Notes: generated by a model not told the origin, from the letters alone. DNA of 64,000 bases from Bacteroides clarus YIT 12056 (GCF_900129655.1 NZ_FQWK01000002.1:310001-374000), one strand, 5' to 3'. Shown: positions 31,990 to 39,873, counted from the stretch's first letter. Made by a program: numbers and translations.

Positions 31990-32598
31990 TTATAATGTAT
32001 CGCGAAGTTTCCTGATTTTCTTATCCAGCTCCCGGCGGCTGTAATAAGTGAACTTTCCTTTCTTATAACTGTGTACCAGTCCGCGGGAGGCATAGCCCTT
32101 GATTGTATTCTTGCCGCATGAGAGGTAACGGCAGGCCTCGTTCTGTTTCATCAGGTCATCCATATCGGCATCCTCAGGCAATGGAAGAGGCGTACAATCA
32201 CCGGGAGCAGCTTTACGGCGTAAACCTGTCCAATGTTCAAGGCGTTCGATGCGGGCCAATAAACAGTTGAACTCTTTGCGTGAGAGCATTATCGTATCAC
32301 TCTCTTCGTCTACTACACCCAATGCTCCGGCGGCGGCAAAGTCCGCCGCTGTCATATTCTGTACATCCGGTATCAGTTCTTCCAGACCGATATGTCCGGC
32401 TGAAAACCGGGCAGCATCGCGGGCGGCGAAGAAAACCACCTCGTCACGATTCTCTTCTGCAACTTCCATAACGTATTTCTGGAATACCTGTTGTTCGGTC
32501 ATGCTACCCTGCAATACCTCAGCCTGTACAAGACTGAGCCGGTCGGCTTTACGAGTCAATATCGCCACAGCCTGGTTGATTTCATTTTTCGTTCTCAT
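31990..32598 (-). CDS. MerR/excisionase-type HTH protein
   Basis: A 202-aa protein. The C-terminal 50 residues (LMKQNEACRYLSCGKNTIKGYASRGLVHSYKKGKFTYYSRRELDKKI) are a winged HTH of the excisionase/HTH_17 type, which binds DNA. The N-terminal part is helical and unfamiliar. It overlaps the gp16-like gene by 4 bases. It may control the middle promoter or assist transposition. Confidence 0.65.
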   Translation of the reverse strand: MRTKNEINQAVAILTRKADRLSLVQAEVLQGSMTEQQVFQKYVMEVAEENRDEVVFFAARDAARFSAGHIGLEELIPDVQNMTAADFAAAGALGVVDEESDTIMLSRKEFNCLLARIERLEHWTGLRRKAAPGDCTPLPLPEDADMDDLMKQNEACRYLSCGKNTIKGYASRGLVHSYKKGKFTYYSRRELDKKIRKLRDTL

Positions 32599-33068
32599 AT
32601 TGTTTCATTTTTCTGTTTCTTTTCCTCACGCCGCATCCAAGCTTCCAGCTGCTTCTTGGTATCCTGTAACTCCCACAGTTTCATGGCGGTAACATCCTTG
32701 CGCGCCTTGCTGTATTTCCGGGCCCACATGTTGAGCTTCGCAACGTTCATCCGGTATTCGTCTTCACTGTCGCTGGTGAAACCCTGATTGAGCTGCGGTA
32801 TCATGAAAGAAAGGCGGTAGATGTCGCGGAACACACTTTTCGCTTCCGCCAGTTGCATCGCCCTTGTTTTTTCATCCGGTGGGTTCAGCCTTTCCAACAG
32901 CTGCCGGGCCTCATGCATCGTCAGTTCCCGGCTGCTTGCCGTACGTCCGGAAGTGAATTCATAGATACATCCATGCCTGGCATCGTCATCCATACCGATG
33001 CGGTGGAAAGTGGCGTGCAGGGCTTTGAGCTGCTGCGACGTAATGGATTTATTTTTGGTCGTTTTCAT
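32595..33068 (-). CDS. Mu gp16-like protein (DUF1018 type)
   Basis: A 157-aa protein, MKTTKNKSITSQQLKALHATFHRIGMDDDARHGCIYEFTSGRTASSRELTMHEA. LhatfhxiGmDddarh and the S...LT..EA block are typical of DUF1018/Mu gp16 proteins, found in the semi-essential early region of Mu-like phages. I use the inner ATG at 33068 rather than 33086. Function is not established in the family. Confidence 0.75.
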   Translation of the reverse strand: MKTTKNKSITSQQLKALHATFHRIGMDDDARHGCIYEFTSGRTASSRELTMHEARQLLERLNPPDEKTRAMQLAEAKSVFRDIYRLSFMIPQLNQGFTSDSEDEYRMNVAKLNMWARKYSKARKDVTAMKLWELQDTKKQLEAWMRREEKKQKNETI

Positions 33069-33099
33069 GATAGGTCTGTCTGTCACTGAACATTAATAA

Positions 33100-33777
33100 T
33101 CATTCGTTGCTTTCTCCCCAGTATCTCGTCGCCATTTCCGGCCAGATATCAAAGTGTCCCACAGGTCCGATAAAACGCCCTTTGCTGAAAGCGCGGTATC
33201 CTTCGACATATATCTTCAGTGTGGCATCGAACATCACACTTTTACCGCTGCGTCCAGTGGGTAGTCGTCCGGTGGCATGGCTGATGAAGATAATCAGCTT
33301 GTTGCGGTGTTGTTCCTTGAATTCTATATATTGCCGATAGGTCATCTGCGTGTACTGGAAACTGTCGATAACCACAAAGTCAGGCGATTTCTGACGCTTC
33401 AACCGCAAACTGAGCTGCTCAATACTTTCGTTGTCGATTAGCAGAAAACGGCGGTTGACTTCCATCATGCCGAAGCGCCGGAGCGTGTCCTGCATGGTGA
33501 GACATGCTCCCTCTTCCATACTGTTGTAAGCCACACGTCCGAAACGGCAGAGGTACTTACAGAGCTGCATTACAAACGAGGTTTTGCCGTTACCGGAATT
33601 TCCCCAGACAAACCATACCCCGCGGCGTTCCGGTGTACCGAAAGCGTCATACCACGCATCTTTGAAATCCAGCGTATCGAACTTCATTGAAAGCATTTCA
33701 CGTACCCCTTTAGCGTTTCGGTCAAAGGTTATCTTTTTCTCCTTTTCCCCTGCAGCATCTTCATGTCTTACATTCAT
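33100..33777 (-). CDS. RecA/DnaB-type P-loop ATPase next to MuB
   Basis: A 225-aa ATPase. Walker A GNSGNGKTS (about residues 54-62), Walker B PDFVVIDSFQYTQ (about 131-143), and SHATGRLPTGRSG as a likely sensor. It resembles RecA-like/DnaB-type ATPases rather than AAA+ MuB. It overlaps MuB by 4 bases. Mu itself has no such second ATPase, although phages of this host group often do. It could be a helicase loader or recombination helper for transposition. Confidence 0.7.
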   Translation of the reverse strand: MNVRHEDAAGEKEKKITFDRNAKGVREMLSMKFDTLDFKDAWYDAFGTPERRGVWFVWGNSGNGKTSFVMQLCKYLCRFGRVAYNSMEEGACLTMQDTLRRFGMMEVNRRFLLIDNESIEQLSLRLKRQKSPDFVVIDSFQYTQMTYRQYIEFKEQHRNKLIIFISHATGRLPTGRSGKSVMFDATLKIYVEGYRAFSKGRFIGPVGHFDIWPEMATRYWGESNE

Positions 33778-34667
33778 TCTTCATCCCTCCCTTTCTGCTG
33801 CTCGGCACGCCGTTTTTGTGCATGAACTACACGTTTAACCCGGCGCAGGTCATTATCACAGGCCTCTACATCTTTCATTACACGCTTTATCTCAGCTTCA
33901 TTTGTCAATCCGTTCGCCTGACAAATGGCGTATATATCATTGCGGCTGGTAGCATTCAAATCGAAAAACTTGCGGCCTATGCGGCTGTTGATTTCCTTGT
34001 AGCCTTTCTTGTTGTAACGCAGTCCGTTGTCCACGCGGCGCTTGATGTAGTCAGTACTCATGAATACAATACCGGCACGTCCCTCCAGACGGTTGTAGAT
34101 GCTGATAAAGTAGTTCAGTACGCAGTCTGTCAGCTTGTCGCCCTCATCAAAAATAAGCAGTGGGTTCTGCAGGAAACCAATCATGCCAAGAGCATAATCC
34201 AGCATGTCACGCAAATTGTTGGTGCTGTCAGTAGGCGCACCTACCTGTTTGGCTATTTCCCGGACAAAATCACTACGTCTCATGTCTTCCGAGCAAAGGA
34301 TATAGAACACGTTACGATGTGTACGACGAAATTCTATGGCTGCAGTAGTCTTTCCACAACCTGCATCACCCACCATCCAGGTAACGTTCTTGTACATTTG
34401 GGCATCGGCCAGCACGTAAGTGGCGAGACGGTAGTTCTCACTTTCACAAATGGTCCAACGTTCAAAACTGAAACCGATTTGCGCCGCTATGCGGCTAAAC
34501 ATATCATCGGAGATACTTTCATACTTGGTGTTTAAAATCTGGCTTACTACAGCCGCACTAACCCCCTGCAGGCTTTCGCTGGCGCGGTTACGGCTGGGAA
34601 AATTCTCACAATAGCCCATCAGCGCATCGCGGATATCGTTTTTGTCTTGTTTGGTTAATCCTTTCAT
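33774..34667 (-). CDS. MuB-like transposition ATPase
   Basis: A 297-aa AAA+ ATPase. The N-terminal HTH (QGVSAAVVSQILNTKYESISDDMFSRIAAQIG, about 34-65) is followed by Walker A GDAGCGKTT (100-108), Walker B LLIFDEGDK (170-178) and a sensor near VFMSTDYIKRR. This is the MuB layout: it binds target DNA, delivers it to the transposase and gives target immunity. It lies immediately downstream of the transposase, as in Mu. Confidence 0.9.
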   Translation of the reverse strand: MKGLTKQDKNDIRDALMGYCENFPSRNRASESLQGVSAAVVSQILNTKYESISDDMFSRIAAQIGFSFERWTICESENYRLATYVLADAQMYKNVTWMVGDAGCGKTTAAIEFRRTHRNVFYILCSEDMRRSDFVREIAKQVGAPTDSTNNLRDMLDYALGMIGFLQNPLLIFDEGDKLTDCVLNYFISIYNRLEGRAGIVFMSTDYIKRRVDNGLRYNKKGYKEINSRIGRKFFDLNATSRNDIYAICQANGLTNEAEIKRVMKDVEACDNDLRRVKRVVHAQKRRAEQQKGRDEE

Positions 34668-34703
34668 AGTTTGAATAGTATTTAATTGATTATTGATTAT
34701 TGT

Positions 34704-36761
34704 TTAAAATCTGTCCAATGCCAGCTCATCCAGTGTCATATTGGAAAGTGCCTTGGTGTATTCCCCTACAGTGGAATAATCGGCTTCATTATCGATTTCG
34801 GTTTCCTCCTGTTTGCGTTTCTCCGGTAGGGAGAGAGGAACGGAAAGTTTACCATGGTCATACCTTTCACGACATTCGTCCATTTTCTTCCTGCTGAGGT
34901 TTTTAGGTTTAGGGGTGGAAAGGCCGAAAAGTTCGGCAGCAATACGCTCATCAAGGTCAAACCGTTCGCCTTCCAGTTGGATGGCGGCCATGGTTTCCTT
35001 GTTGCGTTCAATGGTACGCCGCATGAAGCCGCTTTCTTCAGGAGTACGTTCCTGGGTGGCTCGGCTGACAGAAACTTTTGGAGTGGCGGTGGCGCTATAC
35101 TTGGCACCGGTGGCGGTATTACGCCACAATTCCACGCGGGTCATGTCCATGGGATCATACATTACAGTGAATTCACGTCCGGTATTGCGGAGCGCCCAGG
35201 CTTCATCGCGCAGACCATCGGTTGCATATACATCATAGTGGTATTGCTTTTTGTCAATCTCAAACCGCAGGCCATAATTGGTGTATGTTACAGCTTTGGG
35301 ATGACACAGCCAGAACATCTGCATCATGTCGATTTCGTTAACAGGTACAGCCCCGGGATTTTCACTCATACGATACATCTCCATGTGAGGAATACCGGTG
35401 GCGAAATGCTTTTCCTCATTATTCCATCGGTTACGGCATTCCTTGTAAATAGCCTTCAGTTCCTCGAGTGTGGGAAGCGCATAGGCATTCTCCTCTATGA
35501 ATTCCAGATTGGGCTTACTATTCAGTTTTTTGGTATTCACATTCTGTCCTGTAAAATGCCAGATGGCATGAAGAACCTGCGCCTGAAAACGGTAGAAAGC
35601 ATTTTCGATCGTTTTGGATTGTCCGTTATAGGGCATCGTGGGGCGATGAAGTATCGTAAGACGTTGGAAGAAACCTGCTGCATCACCTTTCTTATGTCCG
35701 CCCTGGTTATCAGTCACAATCTCATAAGGACGGCTGCCGGAAACTTCAACGGCCATACGGTAAGCCCGGTACTGGCTGTCAAAATTCTCATTCGGGGATA
35801 TGTCATACCCAAGCAAAGTCTCACTGTAAGCGTCCATCACTTCATATACGCTGGTGGTACACATCTTTCCTTGTTCATTTTTGTAGTAGAGATTTAGTTT
35901 GGTACCATCGCCATACCATAATGCATCACGCATCTGCGGGAGGCTGGTCTTCATCAGACTGGCGTACTTGGCTTTCCACTTCTGCATGCCGTATACGGCT
36001 GCATACCACATCGGCATTACAGCCGGATCATTAAGATAGTTCTTTATAGTAGTAGGCGATTTGATGATATTCAACCCGCGTTCTACTGCCTGACGGTTAT
36101 ACTCATCGAAGATCTGCGCCTCGGTATAGCGGGGAACAATGCTCCGGCGAAGTTTCAGCAACAGACGGGCTACTTCGGGAACTACCACACGTGCCGCCTG
36201 GTTGCCTGTATTCTTGTTTACAAGGGCGATATATCCGGCCTTCTTGTAAGCGTTGAATTTCTCGCGGAGACGGGTTGCGGGCAGTGTATGTCCATAGCGT
36301 TCGCGCAACTTCTCACATGTGCCTTGCACCGTTTCCCACACGATGGATTTACGGCTGTAACCGCACTTGCTATGCAAGGCTCTGGTCTCTTTCTCCACGC
36401 GGATCAGTTCGTTCATCACCTCGGCATTCAGTACATATTCCGCCTGACGATCCAGTGAGATGGCGGGCCGGTAGGTCTTATAGAACTCTACAGCCTTACT
36501 GTCACTACGGATGATATTGCTCGTTAGTTGTTCTTTCATTTCTTCCAAAGCATTGGGATAAAGCCTGTCGTATGCCTCACGAATAAGGGTAGGAAGACTG
36601 GTATAGTCTATGAGGGCGTAGGAACCGGCTCCTTTTCCGGGACGTACAACCCGAAGCTTGCCTTCACGTACTTTTTTATCGTAATTTGGTTTACTCAATA
36701 TTCTTCCTCGTGAAACCAATTCAGGGAAAGTGACACACCTTATTTTACCGTACATTTCCAT
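34704..36761 (-). CDS. MuA-like DDE transposase
   Basis: A 685-aa transposase. The N-terminal part (VSRGRILSKPNYDKKVREGKLRVV) is a winged HTH that binds the phage ends. The catalytic core has all three acidic residues: D285 in WYGDGTKL, D351 in IVTDNQGG, E386 in SKTIENAF. The beta-barrel and C-terminal region follow. The length equals that of MuA (about 660 aa). It catalyses cutting and joining of phage ends in integration and replicative transposition. A tRNA-like sequence sits just upstream of its start. Confidence 0.93.
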   Translation of the reverse strand: MEMYGKIRCVTFPELVSRGRILSKPNYDKKVREGKLRVVRPGKGAGSYALIDYTSLPTLIREAYDRLYPNALEEMKEQLTSNIIRSDSKAVEFYKTYRPAISLDRQAEYVLNAEVMNELIRVEKETRALHSKCGYSRKSIVWETVQGTCEKLRERYGHTLPATRLREKFNAYKKAGYIALVNKNTGNQAARVVVPEVARLLLKLRRSIVPRYTEAQIFDEYNRQAVERGLNIIKSPTTIKNYLNDPAVMPMWYAAVYGMQKWKAKYASLMKTSLPQMRDALWYGDGTKLNLYYKNEQGKMCTTSVYEVMDAYSETLLGYDISPNENFDSQYRAYRMAVEVSGSRPYEIVTDNQGGHKKGDAAGFFQRLTILHRPTMPYNGQSKTIENAFYRFQAQVLHAIWHFTGQNVNTKKLNSKPNLEFIEENAYALPTLEELKAIYKECRNRWNNEEKHFATGIPHMEMYRMSENPGAVPVNEIDMMQMFWLCHPKAVTYTNYGLRFEIDKKQYHYDVYATDGLRDEAWALRNTGREFTVMYDPMDMTRVELWRNTATGAKYSATATPKVSVSRATQERTPEESGFMRRTIERNKETMAAIQLEGERFDLDERIAAELFGLSTPKPKNLSRKKMDECRERYDHGKLSVPLSLPEKRKQEETEIDNEADYSTVGEYTKALSNMTLDELALDRF

Positions 36762-36787
36762 AATCAGAAACTTTTCTCTTTTATTTG

Positions 36788-36844
36788 TGCAGGCCCCGGT
36801 ATCGAACCGGGGTGAAAGCCACCTGTTACAGGCTCTTTTCCTGC
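36788..36844 (-). ncRNA. tRNA-like fold in the leader of the transposase gene
   Basis: On the - strand: GCAGG ... CCTGC (acceptor-like 5-bp stem), a central hairpin AGCCTGTAACAGGTGGCT, and a perfect T-arm CCCGG-TTCGATA-CCGGG with the invariant TTCGA loop. There is no separate D-arm, so it is a minimal tRNA-like fold, not a normal tRNA. It overlaps the last codons of the upstream membrane-protein gene and ends 27 bases before the transposase ATG. Role unknown; it might affect mRNA processing (RNase P/Z) or translation. Confidence 0.5.
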
Positions 36845-37011
36845 TCTTTATTGGGGATACTCATTGAAATACCGATTACTGCAGCTAATGCCACCATGAT
36901 AAAGGCACTTGTATTGTCTCTCTCTGTTGCATCCACATTGCAACCCAGCCAGAAGCCGTAAATCAGACCTACGACAATAGCAATTTGTTGGATTTTTCTT
37001 AAAATTTTCAT
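36826..37011 (-). CDS. Small two-helix membrane protein
   Basis: A 61-aa protein with two hydrophobic segments (IAIVVGLIYGFWLGCNV and SAFIMVALAAVIGISMSIP) and a basic N-terminus. It lies between the Ner-like gene and the transposase. Its last codons are part of the tRNA-like sequence. Early-expressed phage membrane proteins often act in superinfection exclusion, but there is no proof here. Confidence 0.5.
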   Translation of the reverse strand: MKILRKIQQIAIVVGLIYGFWLGCNVDATERDNTSAFIMVALAAVIGISMSIPNKEQEKSL

Positions 37012-37023
37012 ATCCTATATCAC

Positions 37024-37242
37024 TTATAAGGTTATTACTTTTTCATACGGATTATCTATCAATGTAACTTCATACATTTTACATCCATGATTCAATGCAT
37101 AAGCACGAAGAGTTTTCGCAAATGGTGAGTTCGTTTCAAAATTCAGTGCCGAACGCACAGTACGTGTAGTGGTAAAAAACTGTTTGGCGATGGCTTCCTG
37201 TTGTGAAGCGTCTGCCTTGATAAATCTTTCCTTTTCTGCCAT
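37024..37242 (-). CDS. Ner/Cro-like small DNA-binding protein
   Basis: A 72-aa protein, MAEKERFIKADASQQEAIAKQFFTTTRTVRSALNFETNS. The helix-turn-helix QQEAIAKQFFTTTRTVRSAL binds DNA. It is divergent from the repressor, the position of ner in Mu, which turns down the early promoter during lytic growth. I use the ATG at 37242 because the upstream frame overlaps the promoter region. Confidence 0.7.
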   Translation of the reverse strand: MAEKERFIKADASQQEAIAKQFFTTTRTVRSALNFETNSPFAKTLRAYALNHGCKMYEVTLIDNPYEKVITL

Positions 37243-37306
37243 TGTATTTCTGTTTATAAAGTTAATTCTGTATATTTGGAGCGTTTTCCATTTGGATGAC
37301 GATGCA

Positions 37307-37372
37307 AAACTATACATTTTGTAGATATACACCAAATGTTTTTGCAGAAAATGTATACAATATGTAGATTTT
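37307..37372. promoter_or_regulatory. Divergent promoter-operator region of the lysis/lysogeny switch
   Basis: Two operator copies: TATACATTTTGTAGA (37311-37325) and TATACAATATGTAGA (37354-37368). Both differ from the palindrome TATACAAAATGTATA (and its complement) at two bases. On the - strand, TTTG (37336-37333) and TAGTTTTG (37314-37307) can form the early promoter, with the first operator between and over its boxes. On the + strand, TTTG (37341-37344), 20 bases, then TAGATTTT can form the repressor promoter, with the second operator between its boxes. Confidence 0.6.
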
Positions 37373-37383
37373 AAGATGTTGAT

Positions 37384-38043
37384 ATGGATAAAAAAGGTAT
37401 GTTAGACGCTATGGTTGCTCACTATACAAGTGGTAACAAGGCTAAATTTGCCCAACTATTAGGGGTTTCAGCACAAACTATTAGCGCTTGGGGAGCCCGT
37501 AATACGTTTGACTCCGAACTAATATATACAAAATGTATAGGTTTATCTCCAGATTGGCTCCTCACCGGTGAGGGTTCCATGCTCCGTGTCAATGATGCGC
37601 CAACCTCAGAACCAATTCCCAGTATCAATCAAGAATACAAAGGGGCTCCTTATTTTAATGTAGATTTCATAGGTGGTTTTGAATTCGTTTTTAACGACCA
37701 AACACAGTTGCCAGATTATTATATAAACTATCCACCGTACAACAAACCAGGGGTAATGTGGTGTAACCTTACCGGACACTCCATGGAACCAGAAATAAGT
37801 AATGGAGATGTAATAGCACTGAAAGAGGTTAAATCTCCCATAGAATACCTTCCTGCTGGAGAAATATATGGTATCATTACAGATGATTACCGTACGGTAA
37901 AACGTATTCGTCCAGGTGCTCAAAAAGGCTTTGTGCGTCTTATTCCGGCAAATAAGTCTCCTGAATTCTGTGAACAAGAAATTCCAGTCGAGATGATTCG
38001 ACGGGTATTTGCCGTTTTAGGTAGTATCCGCAAGTTCTTTTAA
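37384..38043 (+). CDS. CI/LexA-type phage repressor with S24 peptidase domain
   Basis: A 219-aa protein. The N-terminal HTH (NKAKFAQLLGVSAQTISAWGARN) recognises operators. The C-terminal S24 domain has the catalytic Ser in GHSMEPEISNGD and Lys in YRTVKRI, so the repressor is probably cleaved when RecA is activated (SOS induction). It faces the early operon across the shared operators. Unlike Mu c, which is regulated by ClpXP, this repressor suggests UV-type induction. Confidence 0.88.
   Translation: MDKKGMLDAMVAHYTSGNKAKFAQLLGVSAQTISAWGARNTFDSELIYTKCIGLSPDWLLTGEGSMLRVNDAPTSEPIPSINQEYKGAPYFNVDFIGGFEFVFNDQTQLPDYYINYPPYNKPGVMWCNLTGHSMEPEISNGDVIALKEVKSPIEYLPAGEIYGIITDDYRTVKRIRPGAQKGFVRLIPANKSPEFCEQEIPVEMIRRVFAVLGSIRKFF
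37525..37539. promoter_or_regulatory. Operator-like perfect palindrome inside the repressor gene
   Basis: TATACAAAATGTATA is a perfect 15-base palindrome about 140 bases into the repressor coding sequence. The two operators at the promoter differ from it at only two bases each. It could be a third repressor site for looping or for blocking its own transcription at high level. Confidence 0.5.
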
Positions 38044-38100
38044 ATAATGGAAAAATGAATAGGAGGAAATCAATAAGGATATATTAAACAAGCAGTAAAT

Positions 38101-38493
38101 ATGTACGAGATAGACGAAAACGGGGAATTAGTATTTAAACGTAAAGTTGTAATGACCATGACCGAAGAACGGGCTGCACTATTAGATAAAATATTATTGG
38201 CGGCTACAGAGAGTAATCAAACTGTAATACTCCATGCTACAAGCCCAAATGATAAAACTGAATATATATCTGCTGGACGTGATTTGGAAAAACTTGAATT
38301 AGGGAAATTGTTATCATCTCAAGATGGAGTCTTTTTTATTTTACCTGAAGGAATCTCTTTTATAAGAAAACATACATTCACTCAACTATATAAAGAACAG
38401 CGACGCAAAAATAGAAATAAGAAAATAGCAAATTGGATAAGTTTACTCGCTGGTATTGCTGGTATTATTGGCGCTTGGAAGGCCTGCTCTTAG
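38101..38493 (+). CDS. Membrane-tailed phage protein after the repressor
   Basis: A 130-aa protein with a soluble N-terminus (RKVVMTMTEERAALLDKILLAATESNQTVILHATSP), a basic cluster (KEQRRKNRNKKIANW) and a C-terminal membrane helix (ISLLAGIAGIIGAW). It is transcribed with the repressor and so probably expressed in lysogens, where a superinfection-exclusion or immunity role is possible. It overlaps the next gene tail to tail by about 50 bases. Confidence 0.6.
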   Translation: MYEIDENGELVFKRKVVMTMTEERAALLDKILLAATESNQTVILHATSPNDKTEYISAGRDLEKLELGKLLSSQDGVFFILPEGISFIRKHTFTQLYKEQRRKNRNKKIANWISLLAGIAGIIGAWKACS

Positions 38494-38697
38494 CTCGTTG
38501 ACTTTTTCTAATATTTTAGTGTATAGTTCTCGATATCCTGCATCTTCGATGTCACTTATATATCCATTAATAGGTTCATATCCGTTTACTGCACAAAACA
38601 GGATTTCGAGTGCATGCTGATACCGTGGAAGTTCCTTGTGTGAATAGAGAACCTCGCGGATGATATTTCTTTTTATAATGGGAATATCTATTTTCAT
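38443..38697 (-). CDS. Small phage protein at the early end
   Basis: An 84-aa acidic helical protein, MKIDIPIIKRNIIREVLYSHKELPRYQHALEILFCAVNGYEPI..., convergent with the previous gene. I use the ATG at 38697 because the upstream extension covers a hairpin. No family recognised. Confidence 0.5.
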   Translation of the reverse strand: MKIDIPIIKRNIIREVLYSHKELPRYQHALEILFCAVNGYEPINGYISDIEDAGYRELYTKILEKVNELRAGLPSANNTSNTSE

Positions 38698-38707
38698 ACT
38701 AAATAAT

Positions 38708-38731
38708 GCTCCCGGCACAATCACCGGGAGC
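38708..38731. terminator. GC-rich hairpin before the small early-end gene
   Basis: GCTCCCGG and CCGGGAGC form a perfect 8-bp stem around CACAATCA. There is no long T-run on either side, so it may be a processing or attenuation hairpin rather than a strong terminator. It lies 10 bases before the ATG at 38697. Confidence 0.4.
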
Positions 38732-38838
38732 GTTTCCATCAACAATCAATCAATAACCTTAAAATCTCCGCACGTTTAATCCCCTCAGGCGGAGTGCTGA
38801 ATAGCGGGAACGTTCGTCTCTACCTTCAAAAACCATTG

Positions 38839-38932
38839 TGGCAGCAACAAGACTCGAACTTGTGACTAAAGAGCTGCACACATGTATCATCACGTATGCA
38901 TATCTGTGTTCTACCAACTGAACTATACTACC
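38839..38932 (-). tRNA. tRNA-like element with an abnormal anticodon arm
   Basis: On the - strand the acceptor GGTAGTA pairs with TGCTGCC (7 bp with wobble pairs) and is followed by A. The D-arm is GTTC-AGTTGGTA-GAAC, the T-arm ACAAG-TTCGAGT-CTTGT; all three are of good tRNA form. Instead of a 17-base anticodon arm there are 44 bases that fold into one long hairpin (TGCATACGTG with CATGTGTGCA, 10 bp with G-T pairs, loop ATGATA). No normal anticodon loop can be assigned. It lies inside the predicted prophage end, so it may be a phage tRNA mimic or decayed tRNA. Confidence 0.5.
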
Positions 38933-39407
38933 AATTATTTGTGACGCGCACGCGTTTATGACGCTAAAATAGTATTTGTTTTATAAATATCTACTATAAA
39001 TCAAGTACTTATAAAAGAGATACAACCGAATCAATTACCCAAATAACTATACTATCCCCCTACAAATGTTTATTTAAATGCCTAAAAACATAACTTAAAA
39101 GGAAACATCATATAAAACACATCCTTTTCTAATTGTTAAAATAGTATGCCTAAACCACGTTACACAAGCTTATTACTTATGAAAAAAGTATGCCTTATCA
39201 GTATGCCTTATAGTATGCCTAAACTCATTTTTAACATTTCACTCTATGGTTATTCATTGATACCACTTTATCCGTTTGGACATATAAAAGAACTTATGAA
39301 ACCATATTCTCTAAACGCCTTAAATAGTATATATTTTCTTTATAAATACTTCTATATAATTATTATTTAGAATATATTTGCAAAAGAAACTTCTAAATAA
39401 TGAATTT
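38933..39407. other. Gene-free AT-rich region with the predicted early prophage end
   Basis: No convincing gene in these 475 bases; the 74-aa frame at 39146-39370 is low-complexity and has no start context. It contains the AGGCATACT repeats (39143-39225), which probably mark the prophage end, and at its right edge a promoter-like TATATTTG (39373-39380) for the small gene that follows. Confidence 0.5.
39143..39225. repeat. AGTATGCCT iterons, candidate transposase-binding sites
   Basis: AGTATGCCT occurs four times in the same direction, at 39143, 39187, 39200 and 39212, the last three spaced by 12-13 bases. Read inward from the chromosome these are AGGCATACT, and an AGGCATG also reads inward at the opposite end (1964). 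MuA-type transposases bind several such sites near each end, so this array may be the early-end binding region. Confidence 0.5.
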
Positions 39408-39617
39408 ATGACTAAGGTAATTCACGTACATCTCATTTTTGAGAAGAAGGACTATTATTTCGGTAGTATCAGCGCCATCTACACTGTCCTAAATGATGCT
39501 CAAATAGGCATCAAAAAGAACTCTTTGCTTCATGCCGGTCTCACTGATGGTGGCGTTAAGATAACCCGTAGAGCCATTATCAAGCAGTCTCACCTTATTC
39601 GTAGTACCCAAGAGTAA
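39408..39617 (+). CDS. Small conserved-looking protein
   Basis: A 69-aa protein (MTKVIHVHLIFEKKDYYFGSISAIYTVLNDAQIGIKKNSLLHAGL...). It has a good upstream -7 box (TATATTTG, 39373-39380) and ends with a positively charged helix (ITRRAIIKQSHLIR). I recall similar small proteins in Bacteroides genomes without assigned function, but I cannot confirm it. It is chromosomal and lies just outside the predicted prophage end. Confidence 0.55.
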   Translation: MTKVIHVHLIFEKKDYYFGSISAIYTVLNDAQIGIKKNSLLHAGLTDGGVKITRRAIIKQSHLIRSTQE

Positions 39618-39639
39618 CCTCGTACCAAACCGCACAGAA

Positions 39640-39680
39640 AAGGGCTGAATTGTGCCTCAAAAAGTATCAATTCAACCCTT
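39640..39680 (+). terminator. Inverted repeat after the small gene
   Basis: AAGGGCTGAATTG pairs with CAATTCAACCCTT (one mismatch) around 15 bases, 23 bases after the stop codon. Probable transcription end. Confidence 0.5.
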
Positions 39681-39873
39681 CGTGTTGCTCTAATATCATT
39701 TTTGCTGTTTAGAACTTCATAGAAACTCTATTAAATTAGCCCATAATATAAGCAAATATAACAGAACGTTTTGAGTATATAGAATCTGTATTTTGTGTTA
39801 AATCCCTTATTTATAGTCATTTCAACAATATTCGGCTATCTCCATTTACATACAAAGTGATTTATCCCCCTTA

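Larger units (their letters stand above)
1930..39240. mobile_element. Mu-like transposable prophage, siphovirus-type virion, approximate ends
   Basis: The gene order follows phage Mu: repressor facing a Ner-like gene, transposase A, ATPase B, Gam-like protein, terminase, portal, MuF, head and tail genes, invertible tail-fibre segment, invertase, then a modification operon at the mom position. All essential modules look intact. No tail sheath or baseplate wedge genes are seen, but a tape measure, frameshifted chaperones and a tail tip are present, which suggests a siphovirus like the Mu-related phages B3 and D3112. No reverse transcriptase is present, so this is not a DGR-bearing relative. Ends are inferred from gene content and AGGCAT motifs, not from a verified duplication. 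Confidence 0.85.

Noticed and set aside
34854..35897. A 347-aa frame opposite the transposase
   Set aside because: It covers the catalytic core of the transposase in reverse; no family resemblance, so a shadow.
39146..39370. A 74-aa frame across the iterons
   Set aside because: It is made of the repeated AGTATGCCT units and AT-rich DNA; no coding character.
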